A DNA stretch of 64,000 nucleotides from Qipengyuania huizhouensis (GTDB lineage Bacteria > Pseudomonadota > Alphaproteobacteria > Sphingomonadales > Sphingomonadaceae), in NCBI RefSeq assembly GCF_019711635.1, contig NZ_JAIGNT010000008.1:34581-98580 (forward strand), in the 5' to 3' direction. Each line of letters opens with the position of its first letter. Within the stretch, counting starts at the first letter, position 1. The notes below the pieces were generated by a model. The model worked only from the letters and a program-made list of their open reading frames with translations. It ran no database searches and was not told where the DNA came from. Positions 1 to 9,076 of the stretch are shown one piece after another. Position numbers and translations under genes: made by a program.

Positions 1-432
1 GCACAATTGCCCGAGCCGCCGATGCTGATGATGGACCGGATTACCGATATTTCCGGCGATGGCGGCCCCCATGGCAAGGGCCATGTGGTCGCGGAATTCG
101 ACATCAAGCCGGACCTGTGGTTCTTCGAATGCCATTTCCCCGGCAATCCGATCATGCCTGGCTGTCTTGGCCTGGATGGGCTGTGGCAGCTTACCGGCTT
201 CAACCTGGGCTGGCGTGGCTGGGAAGGGCGCGGCTATGCGCTCGGTGTCGGTGAGGTCAAGCTGACGGGCATGGTGCGGCCCGACCGCAAGATGCTCACT
301 TATTACGTGGATTTCACCAAGGCGATTCAAACCCGTCGCTTGACGATGGGTGTGGCCGACGGCCGTGTAGAGGCCGATGGCGAAGTCATCTATCAAGTCA
401 AAGATATGAAAGTCGCCTTGTCAGAGGCGTGA
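1..432 (+). CDS. fabA: 3-hydroxydecanoyl-ACP dehydratase/isomerase FabA (5' end outside window)
   Basis: The gene is already open at base 1 ([14 protein letters not shown]) and ends with TGA at 432, so 143 C-terminal residues are visible out of about 170 usual for FabA; the start lies upstream of the window. The hot-dog-fold active-site stretch [13 protein letters not shown] carries the catalytic His, and the LGLDGLWQL helix carries the acidic partner. The enzyme dehydrates 3-hydroxyacyl-ACP and isomerises trans-2- to cis-3-decenoyl-ACP, the entry to unsaturated fatty acids in the cytoplasm. fabB follows nine bases later, the classic FabA-FabB partnership, with fabI next, so the three look co-transcribed. 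Confidence 0.96.
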   Translation, partial: AQLPEPPMLMMDRITDISGDGGPHGKGHVVAEFDIKPDLWFFECHFPGNPIMPGCLGLDGLWQLTGFNLGWRGWEGRGYALGVGEVKLTGMVRPDRKMLTYYVDFTKAIQTRRLTMGVADGRVEADGEVIYQVKDMKVALSEA

Positions 433-441
433 GAGGATAAC

Positions 442-1671
442 ATGCGTCGAGTCGTCGTAACCGGTCTGGGGATCGTCTCCTCGATTGGCAATAATGCCGC
501 CGAAGTGCTGGCCGCGCTGAAAACGGGCAAATCCGGCATCACCTTCAACGAAGAAATGGCCGAACATGGCTTCCGCTCGCAGATTGCTGGGGCGGTCGAC
601 CTCGACGTTTCCGAGCATGTGGACAAGCGCACCCTGCGCTTCATGGGGCCCGGTGCGGCCTACGCCCATATTGCCATGGAGCAGGCCATTGCCGATGCCG
701 GGCTGGAGGAAAAGGACGTCATCAACCCGATGACCGGCCTTATCGCCGGATCGGGCGGCCCCTCCACCTCGGCTATGCTTGCGGCCCACCAGACGGTGCT
801 GAAGACTGGCGCGACCAAGCGCATCGGACCGTTTGCTGTGCCCAAGTGCATGTCTTCCACCGTGAGTGCCAACCTTGCCACGGCCTATCAGATCAAGGGC
901 ATGAACTTTTCCATTACTTCGGCCTGTTCCACCTCGCTGCATTGCATCGGCATGGCGGCACAACAGATTGCGATGGGTAACCAGGACGTGATGTTCGGCG
1001 GCGGTGGCGAAGAACTGGACTGGACGCTGTCGTGCCTGTTCGATGCCATGGGCGCGATGTCGAGCAAATATAATGACACGCCAGAACGTGCCTCGCGCGC
1101 TTTCGATGCGGACAGGGATGGCTTCGTGATCAGCGGTGGCGGTGCCATTGTGGTTCTGGAAAGCCTCGAGCATGCTCAGGCACGCGGCGCGAAAATCTAC
1201 GCCGAAGTTACCGGTTTCGGCGCTACGTCGGACGGGGCTGACATGGTTGCTCCTTCGGGCGAGGGCGGGGAGCGTGCCATGCGCGGCGCGCTTCGCACGC
1301 TCGGCGAGGATCGCAAGGTGAGCTATATCAACGCGCATGGCACCTCGACGCCCGTGGGCGATGTAGGCGAGATAGAGGCGGTGCGCCGGGTATTTGGCGA
1401 AGGTGCGATCCCGCCGGTTAGTTCGACCAAGTCTATGACCGGACACAGCCAGGGGGCTACTGGCGCACAGGAGGCGATCTACTGCCTGCTGGCACTGGAG
1501 CATGATTTCATCATTCCTTCGATCAATGTCGAAACACTCGATCCGGCACTGAAACCGGAAGAAATCGCGACCGAGATGGTCGCGGATGCCGGACTCGATA
1601 CGGTGATGACCAATTCCTTCGGATTTGGCGGCACTAATGGTTCAATGCTGCTGTCGAAATTTCACGGGTGA
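442..1671 (+). CDS. fabB: 3-oxoacyl-ACP synthase I FabB
   Basis: This 409-residue protein has the length of KAS I. It shows the Cys-His-His triad of the family: Cys162 in the [11 protein letters not shown] nucleophile elbow, His299 in [11 protein letters not shown] and His335 in [12 protein letters not shown]. It condenses malonyl-ACP with the growing acyl chain and is needed to elongate the cis-unsaturated product of FabA. The start is preceded by GAGAGG at good spacing. It lies between fabA (nine-base gap) and fabI (39-base gap), consistent with one operon. FabB rather than FabF is chosen because of this pairing and the overall KAS I-like sequence. Confidence 0.96.
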   Translation: MRRVVVTGLGIVSSIGNNAAEVLAALKTGKSGITFNEEMAEHGFRSQIAGAVDLDVSEHVDKRTLRFMGPGAAYAHIAMEQAIADAGLEEKDVINPMTGLIAGSGGPSTSAMLAAHQTVLKTGATKRIGPFAVPKCMSSTVSANLATAYQIKGMNFSITSACSTSLHCIGMAAQQIAMGNQDVMFGGGGEELDWTLSCLFDAMGAMSSKYNDTPERASRAFDADRDGFVISGGGAIVVLESLEHAQARGAKIYAEVTGFGATSDGADMVAPSGEGGERAMRGALRTLGEDRKVSYINAHGTSTPVGDVGEIEAVRRVFGEGAIPPVSSTKSMTGHSQGATGAQEAIYCLLALEHDFIIPSINVETLDPALKPEEIATEMVADAGLDTVMTNSFGFGGTNGSMLLSKFHG

Positions 1672-1710
1672 AATCAAGGTTGTGATCACTATAGTTAAGG
1701 TAGATTGAGA

Positions 1711-2499
1711 ATGGGCGTTCTGGCAGGAAAACGCGGTCTTGTGATGGGTGTGGCCAATGATCGGTCAATCGCCTGGGGGATCGCCAAGGCTTGTTCCGAC
1801 GCAGGCGCTGAGCTCGCTTTTTCCTATCAGGGCGACGCGTTCCAGAAGCGGGTGGAACCGCTTGCCAAGAGTGTTGGTTCGGATTTCCTGCTCGATGTGA
1901 ATGTCACCGACGATGCCTCGCTCGACGCTGCTTTCGGTGCCTTGCAGGATCGATGGGGTAGGCTGGATTTCGTGATCCACGCCATCGCCTATTCCGATAA
2001 GTCGGAACTGACGGGCCGCATTCTCGACACCTCGCGGGCGAATTTCAGGAATTCCCTGGATATTTCCGCCTACAGCCTGATCGAAATCTCCCGCCGCGCC
2101 CATCCGATGATGGTGGAACATGGCGGCACGGTGCTGACACTGAGCTACATGGGCTCCAACCGCGTAGCGCCGAATTACAATGTGATGGGCGTGGCCAAGG
2201 CGGCGCTTGAATCGGCGGTACGTTATCTGGCCAACGACCTTGGGCCTGAAGGCATTCGCGTCAACGCGATCAGCCCCGGGCCGATGAAAACGCTGGCCGG
2301 CTCGGCCATCGGCGGTGCGCGCAAAACCTTCAAGCATACCGAGGCCAACGCGCCGCTACGCGCCAACGCCACGCTGGAGGCGGTGGGCGGCACGGCAGTC
2401 TACCTTTGTTCGGACGCTGGGGCCTGCACGACCGGCGAGATTATCCGCGTGGATGGCGGCTTCCACGTTCTGGGCATGCCGCAACACGACAATCTGTGA
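1711..2499 (+). CDS. fabI: enoyl-ACP reductase (NADH) FabI
   Basis: This is a short-chain dehydrogenase-fold protein of 262 residues, the usual FabI length. From the ATG at 1711 the catalytic residues fall at Tyr146, Tyr156 and Lys163 in the FabI-type Y-x6-K arrangement (YNVMGVAK). The N-terminal cofactor-binding region reads GLVMGVANDRSIAWG, the FabI-specific variant of the Rossmann glycine motif. It reduces the trans-2-enoyl-ACP double bond, the last step of each elongation cycle. A TTG two codons upstream is in frame, but the ATG matches the family start. It is the third gene of a fabA-fabB-fabI cluster. Confidence 0.95.
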   Translation: MGVLAGKRGLVMGVANDRSIAWGIAKACSDAGAELAFSYQGDAFQKRVEPLAKSVGSDFLLDVNVTDDASLDAAFGALQDRWGRLDFVIHAIAYSDKSELTGRILDTSRANFRNSLDISAYSLIEISRRAHPMMVEHGGTVLTLSYMGSNRVAPNYNVMGVAKAALESAVRYLANDLGPEGIRVNAISPGPMKTLAGSAIGGARKTFKHTEANAPLRANATLEAVGGTAVYLCSDAGACTTGEIIRVDGGFHVLGMPQHDNL

Positions 2500-2545
2500 G
2501 CGGCGCTGGCCTCGGACACGGAGCGAGCTCAAACTAAGGCCGGGT

Positions 2546-2974
2546 TTAACGCCACAATTGCATCGACCTGATAGCATCGGGCATTTTTTCGTCCGTATCT
2601 GGCCGGGATAAAGTACGCTCGACGATCCGCCATTTGCGCCTGACCTTCGATTTCTGCCACAAGTCCATCAGCCAGGTTTCGCCCGACCATTCGTGATCGC
2701 CCATGGTTGCGTCGAGCGTCATGCGGGTCGCGAAAACCGCGGTGGGTCCGTGGCGGCGGACGTAGACTTCGTCAAAGCGATAACCAGAACAGCGAAAACG
2801 CGTGGTCGCTGCTTCCAGCCAGCTCGCGCGGTCGAGGATCGCGGGGCTTCTCGAGCCCAACAGGAAAATGAAATCCCGCGCGGCCAAAGCTTTCATCTGG
2901 TTGCGATCACGCTGCACCCAGCTTCGCATCCACAAATGCTCGAGTGCTTCGATTTTCGAGGCGAATTCATCCAT
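2546..2974 (-). CDS. SnoaL/NTF2-like (DUF4440-type) protein
   Basis: This is a small soluble protein of 142 residues without a signal peptide. An N-terminal helix (EALEHLWMRSWVQRDRNQMKAL) followed by a beta-rich part with WSGETWLMDLWQK and KWRIVERTLS resembles the NTF2-like cone fold of DUF4440 and SnoaL-like proteins. Members range from ketosteroid isomerase-like enzymes to ligand-binding proteins, so no activity can be assigned. It lies 43 bases after the D-2-hydroxyacid dehydrogenase gene on the same strand and is probably co-transcribed with it. The fold is a judgement from sequence pattern. Confidence 0.6.
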   Translation of the reverse strand: MDEFASKIEALEHLWMRSWVQRDRNQMKALAARDFIFLLGSRSPAILDRASWLEAATTRFRCSGYRFDEVYVRRHGPTAVFATRMTLDATMGDHEWSGETWLMDLWQKSKVRRKWRIVERTLSRPDTDEKMPDAIRSMQLWR

Positions 2975-3017
2975 GACGGCAATCGCTTACAGCATGGCGC
3001 GCGGGGAGCAAGAGCCG

Positions 3018-4043
3018 TCAGCCGAGACCGCTAAGCACCTGGTCCGGTGGTCGGTGTCCATCGGCCCACATACGAATGTTCGCGATGACCTTGTGCCCCG
3101 AATCCTCCCGGCCTTCACGAGTAGCGCTCCCGATATGGGGGAGGGTCATCACATTCGGATGCCGGATCAAGCGTTCGTCGACATTCGGCTCGTCCGGATA
3201 CACATCTAGTCCGGCTCCGGCGAGATGGCCGCTTTCGAGCGCCGCGATAAGCGCTTCCTGGTCGACCAGGTCGCCGCGCGCAGTGTTGATGAGGCTCGCA
3301 CCCTGTTTCATCAGCGATAGACGTCGTTCGTCGATCAGGTGATGGTTTCCGGGGGTGGCCGGACAGTGCAGCGTAAGGATATCCGCCTGCGCGACGAGAT
3401 CATCGAGATCTTCGACCCAGCTTGCAGCGAACATGCGTTCGATCGCCTCGGGCAGGCGCTTGCGGTTATGATAGGCAATTTCGAGCCCGAACGCCCGTGC
3501 CCTGTGCGCAACCGCCTGACCAATCCGCCCCATGCCCACGATGCCCAGGGTCTTACCGCCGAGCTTGCGGCCAAGCATGGCGGTAGGCGCCCATCCGGTC
3601 CATTCGCCGCTGCGGATCAGTTGCACGCCTTCACGGATTCTGCGCGGCACACCGATGATACCGGCCATAGTCAGATCGGCCGTATCGTCGGTAAAGACGC
3701 CCGGGGTATTCGTTACCATGATCTTCGCCCTTGCGGCGGCGTCCAGATCGATATGCTCCGTACCGGCACCGAAATTGGCGATCAGGCCTAGATTCTCGCC
3801 AGCCTGCGAAATCATCTCCCCGTCGATGCGGTCGGTAACGGTTGGCACAAGTACGTCGCAATCCTGCATCGCTTCCAGCAATTGGTCACGGGTCAGCGGC
3901 ATATCGGACGCATTGGTGCGCACGTCGAACAATTCGCTCATGCGGTCCTCGACGGATGGCCCGAGGCGCCGGGTCACCACGACACGCGGTTTCCGGTTGA
4001 GACGTTTCTCGGGATCGGATGCGGATGTCGATGTCGTTACCAT
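3018..4043 (-). CDS. D-2-hydroxyacid dehydrogenase (glyoxylate/hydroxypyruvate reductase-like)
   Basis: This 341-residue protein is read from the ATG at 4043; an upstream in-frame TTG is less likely. It has the D-isomer-specific 2-hydroxyacid dehydrogenase layout: a split substrate domain around an NAD(P)-binding Rossmann domain with GIVGMGRIGQAVA near residues 168-180. The expected catalytic residues are present: Arg256 in NTARGDLVD, Glu285 in DVYPDEP and His303 in LPHIGSAT. GyaR-like enzymes reduce glyoxylate or hydroxypyruvate; formate dehydrogenase-like members share the fold, so the exact substrate is open. It is divergent from the SH3-domain gene at 4128. Confidence 0.88.
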   Translation of the reverse strand: MVTTSTSASDPEKRLNRKPRVVVTRRLGPSVEDRMSELFDVRTNASDMPLTRDQLLEAMQDCDVLVPTVTDRIDGEMISQAGENLGLIANFGAGTEHIDLDAAARAKIMVTNTPGVFTDDTADLTMAGIIGVPRRIREGVQLIRSGEWTGWAPTAMLGRKLGGKTLGIVGMGRIGQAVAHRARAFGLEIAYHNRKRLPEAIERMFAASWVEDLDDLVAQADILTLHCPATPGNHHLIDERRLSLMKQGASLINTARGDLVDQEALIAALESGHLAGAGLDVYPDEPNVDERLIRHPNVMTLPHIGSATREGREDSGHKVIANIRMWADGHRPPDQVLSGLG

Positions 4044-4127
4044 GCAATCCAACTCGCTACGCTTTCCGCATTGGAAGGGTCAAGCAATGCTTGTGAGCGA
4101 GTGAGGCTCCCGGTATTGGGGGAGGGC

Positions 4128-4592
4128 ATGATAGTTCGTTTAATTCTTGCCCTGTCGGCACTTATGTTGGCCACATCGGCCCAAGCACAGGATCGCGAAG
4201 TTCCATATTGGGCAAGCCTCCGGGCCGACGAGATCAACATGCGTGTCGGGCCGAGCGCCGATTACAAGATCGATTGGGTCTACCGGCGCAGGGGACTACC
4301 GGTGAAGGTGATCCGCGTGATGGAAGGATGGCGGTTGATCGAGGATCCCGATGGGGCCCGTGGCTGGGTGGCAGCACGACTACTCGATCCGGATCGGGGG
4401 GCACTTGTGATCGGGAAAAGTCCTGCAGCCATGCACGAAGATGATGATGAGGCTTCGAAGGTGAAGTGGCGATTGGAGCCGGGCGTGGTAGGAAGGCTGG
4501 GCGATTGCGATGACGGATGGTGCGAATTCACTGTCGGCGAACGTGAAGGCTGGGTTCGTCAGGAGAGCCTCTGGGGCGCCGGGGAACCCTGA
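4128..4592 (+). CDS. exported bacterial SH3-domain protein
   Basis: From the ATG at 4128 the product has 154 residues and begins with a clear signal peptide (MIVRLILALSALMLATSAQAQ, cleavage after AQA). The mature part contains two SH3-like segments: EINMRVGPSADYKIDWVYRRRGLPVKV with W-R-L-I-E-D and G-W-V-A-A-R, then a second around WRLEPGVVGRLGDCDDGWCEF and EGWVRQESLWG. Such domains bind cell-wall or protein ligands in the periplasm. An open frame extends further upstream, but it crosses the divergent dehydrogenase gene and lacks a signal peptide, so the later ATG is preferred. Confidence 0.85.
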   Translation: MIVRLILALSALMLATSAQAQDREVPYWASLRADEINMRVGPSADYKIDWVYRRRGLPVKVIRVMEGWRLIEDPDGARGWVAARLLDPDRGALVIGKSPAAMHEDDDEASKVKWRLEPGVVGRLGDCDDGWCEFTVGEREGWVRQESLWGAGEP

Positions 4593-4614
4593 AAATTTCA
4601 GTCGCACGGATTGA

Positions 4615-4641
4615 AAAAGGGCGACTGTAAGCCGCCCCTTT
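4615..4641 (-). terminator. intrinsic terminator, - strand
   Basis: Read on the - strand, a GC-rich inverted repeat (AAAGGGGCG paired with CGCCCTTT, one bulged base) is followed by a run of T. It lies about 60 bases beyond the thiolase stop codon and could end that transcript. On the + strand the repeat lacks a T tract, so it serves the upstream SH3 gene less well. Confidence 0.6.
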
Positions 4642-4700
4642 CGGAATTTCAGAGAGTTACGCGAGAGCGGACAATCGCGTCCGTGTCCTACGCGCCAAGC

Positions 4701-5897
4701 CTAGACGATTTCCACGGCCACTGCGGTGGCTTCGCCGCCACCGATGCACAGGCTGGCCACGCCCTTCTTCTTACCCTGGCTCTTGAGCGCGTTGAGCAAC
4801 GTAACGATGATACGCGCGCCGCTGGCACCGATAGGATGGCCGAGTGCAGTGCCGCCGCCGTTTACGTTGATCTTGTCATGCGGGATGCCGATGTCCCGCA
4901 TGGCGAACATGGCGACACAGGCGAAGGCTTCGTTGACTTCCCACAGGTCGACATCGTCCGCTTTCCAGCCAGCCTGATCCAGCACCTTCTGGATTGCGCC
5001 GATCGGAGCGACGGTAAATTGCGCCGGTTCCTGCGCATGCGCCGACATGGCCACGATCCTTGCGACTGGTTGCTGGCCGTTCTCCTTAGCAACGCTTTCG
5101 CGGGTCAGAACTACCGCCGCCGCACCGTCCGAGATCGACGAGGAGGTGGCAGCCGTGATGGTGCCGTCCTTGGCAAAGGCGGGGCGCAGTTGCGGGATCT
5201 TGTCGGGATTGCCACGACCGGGAGCCTCATCCGTGTCGACCGTCACCTCGCCCTTGCGGGTCGAAACGGTGACCGGCACTACCTCGCTCGCAAAGGCGCC
5301 GCTTTCGATTGCGGCATTTGCCCGACGCAGAGATTCGATAGAATACTCGTCCATTTCCTCGCGCGTCATCTGGTATTCGTCGGCGGTGCGTTGGGCGAAA
5401 CTACCCATAGCCCGTCCTTCCTCGTAAGCGTCTTCGAGACCGTCTAGGAACATGTGGTCGTAGGTCGTGTCATGGCCGATACGCGCGCCGCTGCGATGCT
5501 TCTTCAGGAGGTAGGGCGCGTTGGTCATGCTCTCCATACCGCCTGCGACGACATAGTCGATCGTCCCGCTGGCGAGCGCCTCTGCACCCATGATGACCGT
5601 CTGCATGCCGCTGCCGCAAACCTTGTTGACCGTGGTCGCCTGTACCGACTTGGGCAGACCGGCCTTGATCGAAGCCTGGCGGGCAGGGGCCTGACCGAGA
5701 CCGGCCGGAAGAACGCAGCCCATGTAAGTGCGGTCGAACTTGTCGACTGGCACTCCAGAACGCTCGACCGCAGCCTTTACCGCCGTGGCGCCAAGATCCG
5801 TCGCGGATGCATCGGAGAGGGCGCCCTGCATGCTGCCCATCGGGGTACGTGCGTAGGACAGGATGACGACGGGATCGTTTGCGCTGAACTGGCTCAT
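4701..5897 (-). CDS. acetyl-CoA C-acetyltransferase (thiolase)
   Basis: This 398-residue thiolase has all active-site elements: nucleophile Cys94 in VNKVCGSGMQ, His354 in GHPIGASG and Cys384 in CIGGGEA. It condenses two acetyl-CoA to acetoacetyl-CoA or runs the reverse cleavage, in polyhydroxyalkanoate or ketone-body and fatty-acid metabolism. No phaB, phaC or beta-oxidation partner is adjacent, so the pathway cannot be fixed. It is divergent from the aldehyde dehydrogenase gene at 5984, with an 86-base shared upstream region. The length and glycine-rich C-terminal motif fit PhaA/AtoB rather than the longer FadA. Confidence 0.93.
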   Translation of the reverse strand: MSQFSANDPVVILSYARTPMGSMQGALSDASATDLGATAVKAAVERSGVPVDKFDRTYMGCVLPAGLGQAPARQASIKAGLPKSVQATTVNKVCGSGMQTVIMGAEALASGTIDYVVAGGMESMTNAPYLLKKHRSGARIGHDTTYDHMFLDGLEDAYEEGRAMGSFAQRTADEYQMTREEMDEYSIESLRRANAAIESGAFASEVVPVTVSTRKGEVTVDTDEAPGRGNPDKIPQLRPAFAKDGTITAATSSSISDGAAAVVLTRESVAKENGQQPVARIVAMSAHAQEPAQFTVAPIGAIQKVLDQAGWKADDVDLWEVNEAFACVAMFAMRDIGIPHDKINVNGGGTALGHPIGASGARIIVTLLNALKSQGKKKGVASLCIGGGEATAVAVEIV

Positions 5898-5983
5898 GCT
5901 TGTGCTGGTCCTTGTTGTCTGGAATATCTGCCACTCGAGATAGGACTTGTGCTGCTGCAGCGCAACATAGACCCGGGGAGAAT

Positions 5984-7417
5984 ATGATGGCGGACGATCG
6001 CAAGCTCGAGATGGAAGACGTCCTACGCAAGCAGCGCGCGGTGTTCACCGCAGCGCGCCCCGAACCGATCGAAGCTCGCAAGAGCCGCATAGAGCGCGCG
6101 ATGAAGCTCCTCAAGGAACACGGCGACGATCTGTGCAAGGTGATGAGCGGCGATTTCGGCAACCGCTCTCCGATGCAATCGATGATTACCGATATCGCGG
6201 GCACGGTGAATTTCGGCAAATACTGCCTGAAACATGTCAACAAATGGTCGAAGCCCGAGCGGCGCAGCGTGCAGTTCCCGCTTGGTTTATTAGGCGCGAA
6301 AGCGGAACTGCGTTACGAGCCGAAAGGTGTGATCGGCATTCTCAGCCCATGGAATTTCCCGGTCAATCTTACCTTTGGCCCATTGATGCAGGTTTTCGCC
6401 GCGGGTAATCGGGCGATGATCAAGCCGAGCGAATTCACTGCCAAGACCAGCCTGATGATGCAGGAACTGATCGCGGAATACTTCACGCCCGACGAATGCG
6501 CCGTCTTCACCGGTGGACCGGAAGTTGCCGCAGCGTTCTCCGAATTGCCCTTCGATCATCTGGTCTTCACAGGTTCGACAGCTACAGGTCGCAAGGTGAT
6601 GGAAGCCGCGTCGAAGCACCTCGTGCCCGTTACGTTGGAACTCGGCGGCAAGAGCCCTGTCTTCCTTGGCGAAAGTGCCGATTTCGCCAAGGCGGGCGAG
6701 CGGATCGCTTTGGGGAAGATGATGAATGCGGGCCAGATCTGCCTTGCGCCCGATTACATGTACGTCCCCGAAAGCAGGCAGGACGAGGCGATACATGGCG
6801 TGTGGCAAGGCACGGCCAAAATGTACCCGAGCCTGCTCGAGAATGACGACTATGCCAGCCTTGTTTCCGACCGTCACTTCGACCGGTTGCAGGACATGGT
6901 TGCCGATGCACGCGACAAGGGCGCCGAGGTGATCGAAGTCAATCCTGGCAATGAGGGTTTCGGCACCAGCAATGCGCGCAAGATGCCGCTCACCATCCTC
7001 AAGGGAGTGACCGATGATATGAAGGCAATGCAGGAGGAAATCTTCGGACCAGTCCTGCCAGTCAAAACCTACCGTCAGATCGACGAGGCGATCGATTATG
7101 TTAACGAGAACGACCGCCCGTTGGGTCTCTACTATTTTGGTGAAGACAAGGGCGAACGCGAAAAGGTGCTCACCCGGACTATCAGCGGCGGCGTGACGGT
7201 CAACGATGTGATCTTCCACGTCTCGATGGAAGACCTACCGTTCGGCGGCGTCGGCGCAAGCGGCATGGGCAGTTACCACGGCGTGGAGGGTTTCCGTGAA
7301 TTCAGCCATGCGCGAAGCGTTTATACCCAGCCCAGCATCGACGTGGCAAAGCTGGGCGGGTTCAAGCCTCCCTATGGGCCTGCAACCCGGAAGGTGGTGA
7401 AAACGATGATGAAATAG
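5984..7417 (+). CDS. coniferyl-aldehyde-type dehydrogenase
   Basis: From the ATG at 5984, preceded by a GGGGAG ribosome binding site, the product has 477 residues. It is an NAD(P)-dependent aldehyde dehydrogenase: the general-base motif VTLELGGKSP and the nucleophile motif NAGQICLAPDY (Cys) are present, with the Asn-containing ILSPWNFPVNL oxyanion segment near residue 115. The C-terminal part (FGGVGASGMGSYHG) and length match the coniferyl aldehyde dehydrogenase group (CalB-like), which in practice includes broad aldehyde dehydrogenases. An open frame starts further upstream but has no ribosome binding site. Substrate is uncertain. Confidence 0.85.
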   Translation: MMADDRKLEMEDVLRKQRAVFTAARPEPIEARKSRIERAMKLLKEHGDDLCKVMSGDFGNRSPMQSMITDIAGTVNFGKYCLKHVNKWSKPERRSVQFPLGLLGAKAELRYEPKGVIGILSPWNFPVNLTFGPLMQVFAAGNRAMIKPSEFTAKTSLMMQELIAEYFTPDECAVFTGGPEVAAAFSELPFDHLVFTGSTATGRKVMEAASKHLVPVTLELGGKSPVFLGESADFAKAGERIALGKMMNAGQICLAPDYMYVPESRQDEAIHGVWQGTAKMYPSLLENDDYASLVSDRHFDRLQDMVADARDKGAEVIEVNPGNEGFGTSNARKMPLTILKGVTDDMKAMQEEIFGPVLPVKTYRQIDEAIDYVNENDRPLGLYYFGEDKGEREKVLTRTISGGVTVNDVIFHVSMEDLPFGGVGASGMGSYHGVEGFREFSHARSVYTQPSIDVAKLGGFKPPYGPATRKVVKTMMK

Positions 7418-7479
7418 GGATCGTCCGCGGCCAGCCGCATCGTTTCCTTGAAAATACAATAGAGCGACGCGCTTCCGGC

Positions 7480-7962
7480 TCAATCGGCGTCCTTGCTATA
7501 TGCAAATTCGGCGAAGCCAACCATGATTGCCTCCCAATAGGCGAGGTTGTCCATGAAGAGCTCCTTCGACATGCCTCCGGCTTCGAGATCCACGTCCATC
7601 TCGATTACCGGATCGCGGTCTTTATCGAGATAGATGCGGCCGAAGCGGTTCTCCGCTGCATAGCTATTCATCTCCTCCAGCGTCGGCTTCGTCTCCGGTG
7701 TGAACGCGGTATAGAACTGGACTGACTTGCAGCCCGTACCATCCTCCTCGCAGTCGAAGGGCAGGATCAGGAAATTATAGCCTGCCATGCCGGTCATAAT
7801 ATGGTGATCGCCACCTTCTCCCTCGATTGTGGCGCGATAGCCTTCTTCGTGCAGCAATTCCGCAATCTGGGATACATCGGCAGTGATGTTTTTTGCGGCG
7901 AGCGGTGCTGCGAGAAGCAGCGACGCGGCCAGCGCAGCGCCCGAAACAGCTTGTTTGATCAT
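7480..7962 (-). CDS. exported YbjN-domain protein
   Basis: The product has 160 residues with an N-terminal signal peptide (about residues 1-23, ending PLAAK). The mature part resembles the YbjN / type III secretion chaperone-like fold: ADVSQIAELLHEEGYRATI, then a phenylalanine-rich strand FYTAFTP and ENRFGRIYLDKDRDPVIEMDVDLEAGG, then a C-terminal helix. YbjN proteins are linked to stress and motility phenotypes, but a molecular role is unknown. The gene faces the aldehyde dehydrogenase end to end and is divergent from the nuo operon, with a 172-base intergenic region between them. Confidence 0.7.
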   Translation of the reverse strand: MIKQAVSGAALAASLLLAAPLAAKNITADVSQIAELLHEEGYRATIEGEGGDHHIMTGMAGYNFLILPFDCEEDGTGCKSVQFYTAFTPETKPTLEEMNSYAAENRFGRIYLDKDRDPVIEMDVDLEAGGMSKELFMDNLAYWEAIMVGFAEFAYSKDAD

Positions 7963-7999
7963 CCGGAATTACCCCCTTCGCAAGAATCCCTCATTCAGC

Positions 8000-8020
8000 C
8001 ATGTTGGCAACATGTTAACA
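8000..8020. promoter_or_regulatory. overlapping palindromes between ybjN-like gene and nuoA
   Basis: A perfect 7-1-7 palindrome (CATGTTG, G, CAACATG) at 8000-8014 is followed by the palindrome TGTTAACA at 8013-8020. Together they give two TGTTNNCA boxes whose starts are 11 bases apart, about one helical turn. The site lies 38 bases upstream of the ybjN-like start and 115 bases upstream of nuoA, in the only sizeable intergenic space before the nuo operon. It may be an operator for either gene; the binding protein is unknown. Confidence 0.4.
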
Positions 8021-8134
8021 GGCATTCAATCGCCAAGGTGACAATCGCCCGAATCTCTGCCTGTCTGGCCCTTGCACCATTCTGGCGAGAGGCCTAGAGG
8101 CGGGCCCGCAAACATCACCCAGACGGAATCATAC

Positions 8135-8509
8135 GTGGTCGACCTCGAACAATATCTTCCGATCCTGATCTTCCTGTTTATAGCGGCGGGACTTTCAGCC
8201 CTGTTCGTATTCCTGCCGATGGGTGTCTCGCGCCTGACCGGGGCGCACCAGCCAACGGCGGAGAAGTACAGCGAGTACGAGTGCGGCTTTCCCGCATTCG
8301 AGGATCCGCGCAGCCAATTTGATGTGCGTTTCTATCTCGTTGCTATCCTCTTCATCATCTTCGACCTCGAAGCGGCTTTCCTCTTTCCCTGGGCGGTCAG
8401 TCTCGACCTGACCGGTTGGCCGGGCTGGATCACCATGATGGTATTCCTCGGCGAACTGATCGTCGGCTTCGCCTACGCCTGGAAAGTCGGCGCGCTGGAG
8501 TGGGAGTAA
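8135..8509 (+). CDS. nuoA: NADH-quinone oxidoreductase subunit A
   Basis: From a GTG start at 8135 the product has 124 residues with three membrane helices, typical of NuoA. The conserved acidic segment [44 protein letters not shown] is present, including the Cys that lines the quinone-site loop in the family. NuoA anchors the peripheral arm to the membrane arm near NuoH and NuoJ. An open frame continues upstream to a TTG at 8072, but the family begins near VDLEQYLPI. It is the first gene of the operon; nuoB starts four bases after its stop. Confidence 0.93.
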   Translation: MVDLEQYLPILIFLFIAAGLSALFVFLPMGVSRLTGAHQPTAEKYSEYECGFPAFEDPRSQFDVRFYLVAILFIIFDLEAAFLFPWAVSLDLTGWPGWITMMVFLGELIVGFAYAWKVGALEWE

Positions 8510-8513
8510 CGAC

Positions 8514-9065
8514 ATGAACACCCCCCAGACCCTCACTCCTGCAGCAAGGCCCGGCGAAGTGCGCCAGCCCGATGCGGATTATTTCAATGCGCTCCAGACC
8601 GAAGTGAATGACAAGGGCTTCCTTGTTACTTCGACCGAAGACCTGTTCCAGTGGGCCCGCACAGGCTCGCTGTGGTGGATGACCTTCGGCCTCGCTTGCT
8701 GTGCTGTCGAGATGATTCACGTCAACATGCCGCGTTACGACATGGAGCGTTTCGGCGTCGCCCCGCGCGCGTCCCCGCGCCAGAGCGACGTGATGATCGT
8801 TGCCGGTACGTTGTGCAACAAGATGGCACCCGCACTGCGCAAGGTCTATGACCAGATGTCAGAGCCTAAGTACGTCATATCGATGGGCAGCTGTGCCAAT
8901 GGCGGTGGCTATTACCACTATAGCTACAGTGTTGTGCGCGGCTGCGACCGGATCGTACCAGTCGACATCTATGTTCCTGGCTGTCCGCCGACCGCCGAAG
9001 CGCTGCTCTATGGAGTGATGCAGTTGCAGCGGAAGATTCGCCGCGTCGGTACGATCGAGCGTTGA
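8514..9065 (+). CDS. nuoB: NADH-quinone oxidoreductase subunit B (N2 cluster)
   Basis: The 183-residue protein has the four cysteine ligands of the terminal [4Fe-4S] cluster N2: the tandem pair in GLACCAVEM, one in [10 protein letters not shown] and one in YVPGCPPT. This cluster hands electrons to quinone at the junction of the peripheral and membrane arms. The segment [19 protein letters not shown] is also typical of NuoB. nuoC begins 11 bases downstream. Confidence 0.97.
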   Translation: MNTPQTLTPAARPGEVRQPDADYFNALQTEVNDKGFLVTSTEDLFQWARTGSLWWMTFGLACCAVEMIHVNMPRYDMERFGVAPRASPRQSDVMIVAGTLCNKMAPALRKVYDQMSEPKYVISMGSCANGGGYYHYSYSVVRGCDRIVPVDIYVPGCPPTAEALLYGVMQLQRKIRRVGTIER

Positions 9066-9076
9066 GGGAACAGGCG

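Noticed and set aside
421..1503. A 360-codon open frame on the - strand opposite fabB
   Set aside because: It mirrors the codon pattern of fabB, has no family-like sequence or start signal, and fabB is unambiguous.
4611..5447. A 278-codon + strand frame opposite the thiolase gene
   Set aside because: It lies wholly over a clear thiolase and has an arginine/alanine-rich shadow-like translation.
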